Source: Synechococcales cyanobacterium PMM_0002
GTDB taxonomy: Bacteria; Cyanobacteriota; Cyanobacteriia; Elainellales; Elainellaceae
Reading direction: 5' to 3'
Assembly: GCA_949127925.1 (NCBI GenBank)
Contig: CASBQX010000056.1
Location: 1-22,383 of the forward strand
Length of the DNA: 22,383 nt
Each line of letters starts with the position of its first letter. Position 1 is the first letter of the stretch. The notes beneath the pieces were generated by a model. That model did not search any database and had not been told where the DNA came from. It worked only from the letters and a program-made list of their open reading frames with translations. A program made the translations under genes and the position numbers. Below are positions 13,702 to 19,421 of this stretch, in pieces.

Positions 13702-14760
13702 TCAAAGCACTTGTTTAGGCTTTAGATGAATCAGCTCATGGGGTTTCACGGCTCCATGTTCGGTGAAGATAGCCGTAATTAGCGCGGCTGGAGTCACATC
13801 AAAGGCAGGATTATAGAAATCTACACCCACCGGACAAATCACCGTCTCCCCAATTTGGCGCACCTCGTCAGAGTCGCGTTCTTCAATGGGAATGTGGCTA
13901 CCCTCGCTGAGGGCAAAATCAACGGTAGACAGGGGAGCGGCCACAAAAAAGGGAATACTGTGGGCTTTGGCCACCAGCGCCAAACTGTAGGTGCCAATTT
14001 TATTGGCGGCATCGCCGTTGGCCGTAATCCGGTCTGCACCAACGACCACAGCATCCACCATGCCTTGCTGCATACAGTGTGCCGCCATGCTGTCGGTAAT
14101 CAGCGTAATCGGAATGCCTTCCTGCACACACTCCCACGCTGTGAGCCGTGCTCCCTGGAGCCGAGGTCGGGTTTCGTCGGCATAAACTCGCTCTAGGCGG
14201 TCATCTCGCCACGCCGAGCGCACGACGCCCAGCGCTGTGCCGTAGCCCGCCGTGGCCAGTGCTCCGGCATTGCAGTGGGTGAGCAACCGCAGACGGGCAG
14301 GGGTTTGCGGCAGTGCGTCTAACCCATGGTCGCCAATGGCCTGACAGGTCTGCAAATCCTCGGCTTGAATTGCTTGGGCGGCGTCTAACAAGGTTTGCTT
14401 GATGTGAGCAATCGGTCCAATCGTTTGCCGAGCGACTTTCATCATGCGGGCGATCGCCCAAAACAGGTTCACCGCAGTCGGACGAGTTTCCCGCAATATT
14501 TTGGCAACTGCTTCTAGTCGCGCCAAAAATTGGTCTCGATCAGCCGTGATGATCTCACGCGCTCCCAAATACATGCCGTAGGCTGCCGCTACTCCAATTG
14601 CCGGCGCACCCCGCACAATCATGGTTTTGATTGCCACGGCCATGTCGTCTGAGCGGCTAATCTGCACCAGATCGTATTCACCGGGTAAGCGATTTTGGTC
14701 AATGAGCCAAACATGGTCATCTTGCCAGATAACCGGGAAAACCTGATTTGTGAGATTCAT
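13702..14760 (-). CDS. mtnA: S-methyl-5-thioribose-1-phosphate isomerase
   Basis: The product has 352 residues. MtnA converts methylthioribose-1-phosphate to methylthioribulose-1-phosphate in methionine salvage from the polyamine by-product methylthioadenosine. Visible motifs are RGAPAIG (50-56, phosphate loop), RPTAVNL (93-99), THCNAGALATAGYGTALGV (161-179) with catalytic C163, ITDSMA with D243, and GADRITANGDAANKIGTY (261-278). C163 and D243 correspond to the Cys/Asp pair of the Bacillus enzyme. A TAAGG sequence precedes the ATG at 14760. Full length with no oddities. No other salvage genes are nearby, which is common in cyanobacteria. Confidence 0.96.
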   Translation of the reverse strand: MNLTNQVFPVIWQDDHVWLIDQNRLPGEYDLVQISRSDDMAVAIKTMIVRGAPAIGVAAAYGMYLGAREIITADRDQFLARLEAVAKILRETRPTAVNLFWAIARMMKVARQTIGPIAHIKQTLLDAAQAIQAEDLQTCQAIGDHGLDALPQTPARLRLLTHCNAGALATAGYGTALGVVRSAWRDDRLERVYADETRPRLQGARLTAWECVQEGIPITLITDSMAAHCMQQGMVDAVVVGADRITANGDAANKIGTYSLALVAKAHSIPFFVAAPLSTVDFALSEGSHIPIEERDSDEVRQIGETVICPVGVDFYNPAFDVTPAALITAIFTEHGAVKPHELIHLKPKQVL

Positions 14761-14892
14761 GGAACCTTAAAAAAATAGGATCTAGCCAGTCCTAAATTAA
14801 CTCTCAACGAGCTTGAAAGCTATAGTCAAGAGCAGACTGTCGCGGCTCTACTCTTGGCGGTTCCGCATCATTCACCCTAAATCATTGAATCC

Positions 14893-14934
14893 GGTTCATG
14901 GACTCTGATTCATGGACTCCGATTCATGGACTCT
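14893..14934. repeat. Three-copy 14-bp tandem repeat upstream of mtnA
   Basis: Units are GGTTCATGGACTCT, GATTCATGGACTCC and GATTCATGGACTCT, starting at 14893, 14907 and 14921. They lie in the gap between two minus-strand genes, about 130 bp upstream of the mtnA start. Confidence 0.9.
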
Positions 14935-14957
14935 GATAGCACTCTTCTGCCAATGCT

Positions 14958-15191
14958 TTATTCGTCATCCCACATTTCTACCGCCAGCAAATCGCTGACA
15001 GGGTCTTGCATCGTGAACTCAAAATCTTCCAATTCGCGCTTCCAATAGCTCCAGTCGTCGCCATACAGCAGGGCAATTTTCCAAATGCTATCACTAGGCT
15101 TAAGCACCTTAGAGGTCACTAACGAGCGCACCTGACGCTGAAACTTCACCATAGGGTGAGCGACGGGTGGCATTACAACACTATTAGTCAT
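14958..15191 (-). CDS. Small conserved-looking protein of unknown function (77 aa)
   Basis: I do not recognise a named family. The sequence is compositionally normal and protein-like: MTNSVVMPPVAHPMVKFQRQ, then VRSLVTSKVLKPSDSIWKIA, LLYGDDWSYWKRELEDFEF, and an acidic end (LLAVEMWDDE). It is soluble and mildly acidic, with four Trp, most near the YGDDWSYWKRE stretch. No membrane segment or Cys is present. It starts at ATG 15191, and MVKFQRQ (Met14) is an alternative start. No Shine-Dalgarno is visible. Codon use and the non-repetitive sequence support a real gene. It is convergent with nothing and divergent from rpsD by 454 bp. Confidence 0.7.
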   Translation of the reverse strand: MTNSVVMPPVAHPMVKFQRQVRSLVTSKVLKPSDSIWKIALLYGDDWSYWKRELEDFEFTMQDPVSDLLAVEMWDDE

Positions 15192-15580
15192 GGTTAATAT
15201 TCAAAATGATCGTAAAGATTGCCAAAAATCATCAGCCTTAACTTGCTCTTTCCAAACTAGTCGGCTCTAATCGGCTGCTCGTGGCGCTACAGCCAGCGAT
15301 ACATAGCTCACACATTAATCAAAGCATTAGTTGAGGTATTGCTTGATTTAGTACGTAGTTCTAAAATACATAGTACCCCAATCTTCACCCAAAGTGTCTC
15401 AAAACCGGACTAGGGCGGGGACGTATTCGTTTCTTGTATTAATCTCAGTTTCAGCAATCAGTAAAGCTGACTATCCCCAACCACAAATCTACCCGAGGAA
15501 ACAGGTTTCCCATCAAGTTTTTCCGTAAGGCTGAGGTGACCGCTAGAATTGAGGTGAAACCGATTTTGTAGGGAATTAGT
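15192..15580. other. Intergenic region upstream of rpsD, no gene seen
   Basis: This is the first part of the 454-bp gap between the 77-residue gene (minus) and rpsD (plus). It is AT-richer than its surroundings and should contain the promoter of the minus-strand gene. A 64-codon minus frame at 15458-15652 overlaps the rpsD start and looks spurious. No tRNA or strong hairpin was found. Confidence 0.5.
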
Positions 15581-15609
15581 TTTCACTAGTGAACTAAAGC
15601 GACTACAAT
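15581..15609 (+). promoter_or_regulatory. rpsD: rpsD promoter with an overlapping palindrome
   Basis: TACAAT (15604-15609) is a good -10 box, 36 bp before the rpsD ATG. About 17 bp upstream lies TTTCAC as a weak -35. A perfect 12-bp palindrome, TTCACTAGTGAA (15582-15593), covers the -35 and part of the spacer and could be a repressor site. The leader would be only about 30 nt, leaving no room for an S4-type leader RNA. Confidence 0.5.
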
Positions 15610-15645
15610 TAGAGGTTTGGGAAAGCGTTTCGGAGAGGAATCTAG

Positions 15646-16254
15646 ATGTCACGATATCGAGGTCCCCGCCTCAGAATTGTGCGTCGCCTGGGAGACTTGC
15701 CAGGATTGACGCGCAAGAGTGCAAAGCGGGCATACCCCCCTGGTCAGCATGGACAAAATCGCAAAAAAAGCACCGAATATGCGGTGCGATTGGAAGAGAA
15801 GCAAAAGCTACGGTTCAACTATGGCGTTACGGAACGTCAACTGCTGCGCTATGTGAAAAAAGCGCGTCGGGCAGCTGGTTCTACCGGACAAACCCTCCTG
15901 CAATATCTAGAAATGCGGTTGGATAATACGGTGTTCCGTTTAGGGATGGCTCCTACTATTCCGGCGGCGCGGCAGTTGGTGAACCACGGCCATGTGACAA
16001 TTAATGGTCGCGTGGTCGATATTCCTAGCTATCAGTGCAGATCCGGTGAGGAGGTTGGCGTGCGAGATAGCGATCGCTCTCGTAAGCTCGTCGTAGAAAA
16101 CCTGCAATTCCCAGGACTGGCCAACTTGCCCAGCCACTTGGAATTCGACAAAAACAAAATGATTGGCAAGGTCAATGGCGTGATCGAACGCGAATGGATT
16201 GCACTTCAGGTCAACGAGCTGCTAATCGTGGAATATTATTCCAGACAGGTGTAA
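15646..16254 (+). CDS. rpsD: Ribosomal protein S4
   Basis: The product has 202 residues, standard length. It starts MSRYRGPRLRIVRRLGDLPG and has the conserved KSAKRAYPPGQHG, KQKLRFNYGVTERQLLRYV and YLEMRLDNTVFRLGMAPT. The S4 RNA-binding domain (about 92-155) includes ARQLVNHGHVTINGRVVDIPSY, and the protein ends in NELLIVEYYSRQV. It lacks the N-terminal zinc cysteines (C-minus type). S4 nucleates assembly of the 30S body and sits near the mRNA entry. The gene is monocistronic here, with its own promoter, a GGAGAGG Shine-Dalgarno, and a terminator 170 bp downstream. Confidence 0.98.
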   Translation: MSRYRGPRLRIVRRLGDLPGLTRKSAKRAYPPGQHGQNRKKSTEYAVRLEEKQKLRFNYGVTERQLLRYVKKARRAAGSTGQTLLQYLEMRLDNTVFRLGMAPTIPAARQLVNHGHVTINGRVVDIPSYQCRSGEEVGVRDSDRSRKLVVENLQFPGLANLPSHLEFDKNKMIGKVNGVIEREWIALQVNELLIVEYYSRQV

Positions 16255-16424
16255 GTTCAAATCGGCATCGGCCTATTCTAGGCAGGACTTTGGCAATCAC
16301 ACTTGCGCGGCTGCGGTGTTTTTACTGAAGGCACTGACCTGACCCGATATGTTTGCACACGGCCCAGTGAACCGTCAGACCAGTTCATAAAATTGGGGCT
16401 AGAAGAAATTTAGGGTTACTAAAG

Positions 16425-16457
16425 AAGGTGCGCCTCCCTGACGGGGCGCACCTTTTT
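16425..16457 (+). terminator. Rho-independent terminator downstream of rpsD
   Basis: AAGGTGCGCC (16425-16434) pairs with GGCGCACCTT (16445-16454), and a T5 tract spans 16453-16457. It is 170 bp after the rpsD stop. The 16255-16424 stretch between them shows no gene or RNA. Confidence 0.87.
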
Positions 16458-16500
16458 GCGTGTGGCTGGCTGAATCGATATAGTCTTTTTCATTTTGGGG

Positions 16501-16524
16501 CAGTACAGGCTTAAGCCTGTACTG
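16501..16524. repeat. Perfect 24-bp palindrome
   Basis: CAGTACAGGCTT is directly followed by its exact reverse complement AAGCCTGTACTG, immediately before a GCGATCGCC site. Zero-loop palindromes of this ACAGGCTT-AAGCCTGT type occur as interspersed repeats in bacteria, and a binding site is also possible. Confidence 0.9.
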
Positions 16525-16588
16525 CGATCGCCTCATTTTCTCCGTGGGATGTGTTGAGGTAGCCTTCCGATCGGGAAATCGTCCATCC

Positions 16589-16640
16589 AACTTCTCAGGA
16601 TTGTGCGATCGCCCCCAACTTCTCAAGATTGTGCGATCGC
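16589..16640. repeat. Direct repeat ending in HIP1 sites
   Basis: Two 24-bp copies of AACTTCTCA(G/A)GATTG followed by TGCGATCGC (16589-16612 and 16617-16640), offset by 28 bp, differ at one base. They lie upstream of the 81-residue gene. Confidence 0.88.
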
Positions 16641-16696
16641 TACCACATTAGTCGGCTGCTTTACAATAGAGATCAAATCTTAGACATTACGAAGCA

Positions 16697-16942
16697 ATGA
16701 ACACTGAGGACAGCTCTGCAATGGATGATAGCGGGTCGGCAGAGGAGCTATCTGCGGCTGAATTACAGCGTCAGCTAAATGATGCACTTCAACAACTATC
16801 GCCAGAGCAATTGCAGGCACTTGCTGATTTTGCGGCCTATTTAGCCGATGCTGGGGGCGAAGCGACAGTTCAAGAGCTGTTGGCCATTCCTGGATTGTTG
16901 GAGCGCGTTAAGCAAATTCAAGCGACTTCTAATTCGGACTAA
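16697..16942 (+). CDS. Small acidic helical protein of unknown function (81 aa)
   Basis: Not a family I can name. An acidic Ser-rich N-terminus (NTEDSSAMDDSGSAEE) is followed by a helical stretch LQRQLNDALQQLSPEQLQAL, then ADFAAYLADAGGEATVQELL and AIPGLLERVKQIQA. The LSPEQLQALADFAAYL part resembles the helical segments of DUF2281-like or antitoxin-type small proteins, but no partner toxin is adjacent, so I do not claim that role. TACAAT at 16662-16667 could be its -10 box. The start at ATG 16697 has no clear Shine-Dalgarno. Confidence 0.65.
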   Translation: MNTEDSSAMDDSGSAEELSAAELQRQLNDALQQLSPEQLQALADFAAYLADAGGEATVQELLAIPGLLERVKQIQATSNSD

Positions 16943-16976
16943 ACACTCCAGAGAACACGGCGCGATCGCACCCTTT

Positions 16977-17012
16977 TACTGACACACCTACTGGCACATG
17001 TACTGACACGTC
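16977..17012. repeat. Three-copy 12-bp tandem repeat
   Basis: TACTGACACACC, TACTGGCACATG and TACTGACACGTC follow each other between the 81-residue gene and the sulfotransferase gene. HIP1-like sites flank the block on both sides. Confidence 0.85.
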
Positions 17013-17042
17013 AGGATACTAAACCCTGCGATCGCGCCTAAT

Positions 17043-17744
17043 TTAGGATTGAGAATTGCCGTAGCTATAGCCATACAACGCGATTTCCTTGGCAAATGCT
17101 TTCTCAATCATCTCTTTTTGGCTATTAGAAAACACCTCTTGGTATGGGCTTTTGTCTGTTCGATATTTGCCCTTGGCGTATACTCCTAGCGACCCATCAA
17201 ATGGGACACCCAATTGATTAAAGACCTCACCCAATTCTTGGTTTAACGATTCATATCGAATGACTCGATCCACCATGCAATGACCTTGCTCATCGAGATA
17301 CTTAGCATGATCAACACAGAAAGATCGCTGCTGAAAATAGTCATCCAGTGACAGATCTCTCTTAGTGCGAACGTTAACCGTGTAGTAATGAGACAGGGTC
17401 TTATCCCAAGGGTTTCGTTCTACGCAAAATTTGTAATAGTTGCGCCAGATTTCGTTAGATACTCTAGCTTGAACTACTTTTGCTGGCATATGATTGAAAA
17501 ATTTACGCCGCTTTAAAACATCACTAATTGTTTTATTAACATTCCACCCTTTGCGGTAAACCATCTCCGGTAGAGGGTTCCATAGTCCTTGATAGTTTCT
17601 AGCAACGTGGGGTTCAACGTGGGGATAGATGGGCGTTGTAGTATCGCCATCAGCGCAGTGCTGAGATAGAAATACTTCAATACTCGTGCCCGCTGTTTTG
17701 CGGGTTTTGATAAAAATAAACTTATATTGGTGTGAAATAATCAT
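17043..17744 (-). CDS. Sulfotransferase family protein
   Basis: The product has 233 residues. It has the 5'-phosphosulfate-binding loop KTRKTAGTSIE (residues 13-23) after a beta strand (YKFIFI), and the 3'-phosphate-binding segment CVERNPWDKTLSHYY (107-121), with R110 and S118 in the expected positions. These are hallmarks of PAPS-dependent Sulfotransfer_2-type enzymes, which sulfate glycans or other small acceptors. The acceptor is unknown. A conserved-looking RYESLNQEL motif lies in the C-terminal part. An AAGGA Shine-Dalgarno precedes ATG 17744. The gene is AT-richer than its neighbours and nearly lacks HIP1 sites, so recent horizontal acquisition is plausible. It lies 85 bp downstream of the thioredoxin-like gene on the same strand. 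Confidence 0.88.
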   Translation of the reverse strand: MIISHQYKFIFIKTRKTAGTSIEVFLSQHCADGDTTTPIYPHVEPHVARNYQGLWNPLPEMVYRKGWNVNKTISDVLKRRKFFNHMPAKVVQARVSNEIWRNYYKFCVERNPWDKTLSHYYTVNVRTKRDLSLDDYFQQRSFCVDHAKYLDEQGHCMVDRVIRYESLNQELGEVFNQLGVPFDGSLGVYAKGKYRTDKSPYQEVFSNSQKEMIEKAFAKEIALYGYSYGNSQS

Positions 17745-17829
17745 TCAATCCTTCAGCCCCCTGCACGCTTGACCCGGCATTCCAGAACTTCCCTGATGGT
17801 CTCTCTCGTTGCCTTAGAATTGCCTTAGA

Positions 17830-18378
17830 TTAGTTCTGCCGCCATTTGAGGGAACAGCCGATGGGGCTGGTGGTGGTGGTGGCGATTGGGGAACCTATCA
17901 GGAGGTGGGCGATCGCCTGCTTCAAATAGGTTGAGGTCACAGCTGCGGGGGTTTGGGCATTGTCGTCTACCGAGCCGCTGTAGCGTAAGACGCCTGCTTG
18001 ATCTAACAAAAATACTTCTGGTGTCCGCTCTGCGCCAAAGGCTTCGGCTACATCTTGGGTGACGTCGCGCAGGTAAGGAAAGTTAAGTTGATACTCGGCG
18101 GCGAATTGTTTCATGTGCTCGAAGCTGTCTGCGGGATAGCTCTTTTCGTCGTTGGAATTAATGCCAATTAGGGTGACGCCCTGCGACTCGAACTCCTGCT
18201 GAATCTGCTTCAGGCGATCGATGTACATGCGGACATAGGGGCAGTGGTTGCACATAAATATAACGCCGACGGCCTTGAACTGCTTCAGGTATTGGGCGAG
18301 GTGATGCACATCGCCGTCTGTGCCAGGGAGTTCAAAGTCTGGAGCATAGCTGCCAATGCGGGTGCTAGGTTTTTCCAT
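17830..18378 (-). CDS. Thioredoxin-like (AhpC/TSA-Redoxin fold) protein
   Basis: The product has 182 residues from the ATG at 18378 (MEKPSTRIGSYAPDFELPGT). An in-frame ATG at 18459 would overlap the speB 3' end and adds a non-conserved 27 residues. The fold begins with GSYAPDFELPGTDG, then VGVIFMCNHCPYVRMYIDRL with C43 and C46 as a CxxC-P redox motif, GINSNDEKSYPADSFE, and ERTPEVFLLDQAGVLRYSGSVDD with the cis-Pro region. Such proteins reduce disulfides or act as peroxiredoxin-like thiol enzymes in the cytosol. The specific partner is unknown. The last ~20 residues (SPIATTTTSPIGCSLKWRQN) are low-complexity. It lies 49 bp after speB. Confidence 0.88.
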   Translation of the reverse strand: MEKPSTRIGSYAPDFELPGTDGDVHHLAQYLKQFKAVGVIFMCNHCPYVRMYIDRLKQIQQEFESQGVTLIGINSNDEKSYPADSFEHMKQFAAEYQLNFPYLRDVTQDVAEAFGAERTPEVFLLDQAGVLRYSGSVDDNAQTPAAVTSTYLKQAIAHLLIGSPIATTTTSPIGCSLKWRQN

Positions 18379-18427
18379 AGGGCGGAGGGATAAGTCCAAT
18401 GCGTGGCTGATTGATTGACCGTTGGCA

Positions 18428-19393
18428 CTACCAGTTTTGGGCGATCGCCTGATATCCAATTAATTTATAGACCAATTTTGCGGCTGTGAATTCTGAAACC
18501 ACAGAATCGGCGATCGGAGCCAACTCCATCACGTCGCAGCCAATTACCTCATGGGATTCAAACACCTGTTTGAGGAACGTCAGGAAGGCGTACCAGTTGA
18601 GACCGCCGGGTTCGGGGGTGCCAACGCCGGGGATGAGGGTGGGGTCAATGCCGTCGAGGTCGATGGTGAAGAAGACTTTTTTGGTTGGAATGGCGGCGAC
18701 GGCGCGTTCAATCCAGTCGGGCTGCATGGCCATTTCGCGGGCACGGAACACGGTCAGGTTCTTTTCTTTGATCAAATTGGCTTCTTCTTGACAAATGCTG
18801 CGGATGCCGATTTGCACGGTGGGTAAGCCCATATCGACCACACGGCGCATGATGCAGGCGTGGTTGTGGATTGAACCTTCGTACTCGTGGCGCAGGTCGC
18901 CGTGGGCGTCAATTTGCACCACGGTAAACGGTTCGGTGGGGTTAGCCTGGTGGTAGGCAGCAACCAGTCCGGTGGTAATGCTGTGCTCGCCGCCTAGACC
19001 AATCACAAATTTGCCATCGGCAATCAGCCGAGCCACGGTATCTTGGGTGACTTGCAGCATTGCTTCAGCCGCAACGGAGCCGTCGATCGTGTTGGCGATC
19101 GCCGGATGAGTATAGATGCCTACAGGCCACAGTTCGCGATCGAGTTCTTCGTCGTAATATTCCACTTGGTGGGAGGCGTCTAAAATGGCGGCAGGGCCGT
19201 TCTCGCAGCCTTTGCGATACGTCGTCGTTGCCTCATAGGGAATCGGCAAAATTACCACACGGGCAGCAGCATACTCGGCGGCAACCTCATCTCCCAAAAA
19301 TGGCTCCCAAAATGGCAGGTCGCCCGTCGGCGTGGTAGTTGGCGTGGTGGTTAGCATGGCAGAGTGGGGTTCCTTCTGGTCAGACAGCAACAT
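18428..19393 (-). CDS. speB: Agmatinase/arginase family ureohydrolase
   Basis: The product has 321 residues. The binuclear-metal (Mn) ligands are visible: GGEHS (134-138, H137), DAHGD (162-166) and TIDLDGIDP (243-251, D245 and D247), followed by GVGTPEPGG. The family hydrolyses guanidino groups to urea. The agmatinase assignment (agmatine to putrescine plus urea) comes from overall resemblance to cyanobacterial SpeB. Arginase or guanidine hydrolase are alternatives, and no nickel-chaperone hypA/hypB genes are adjacent, which disfavours the last. The N-terminal TTTPTTTPTGD is low-complexity. ATG 19393 has AGGA 5 nt upstream; Met13 (19357) is the alternative start. The gene is divergent from selD with a 28-bp gap. 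Confidence 0.88.
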   Translation of the reverse strand: MLLSDQKEPHSAMLTTTPTTTPTGDLPFWEPFLGDEVAAEYAAARVVILPIPYEATTTYRKGCENGPAAILDASHQVEYYDEELDRELWPVGIYTHPAIANTIDGSVAAEAMLQVTQDTVARLIADGKFVIGLGGEHSITTGLVAAYHQANPTEPFTVVQIDAHGDLRHEYEGSIHNHACIMRRVVDMGLPTVQIGIRSICQEEANLIKEKNLTVFRAREMAMQPDWIERAVAAIPTKKVFFTIDLDGIDPTLIPGVGTPEPGGLNWYAFLTFLKQVFESHEVIGCDVMELAPIADSVVSEFTAAKLVYKLIGYQAIAQNW

Positions 19394-19421
19394 CTAATCC
19401 TATCTACTTTTATCGGTCTCT

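Noticed and set aside
15458..15652. 64-codon minus-strand reading frame upstream of rpsD
   Set aside because: It covers the rpsD promoter, Shine-Dalgarno and start, and has no recognisable motif.
16399..16626. 75-codon minus-strand reading frame
   Set aside because: It is read through the rpsD terminator, a palindrome and direct repeats; the sequence is not protein-like.
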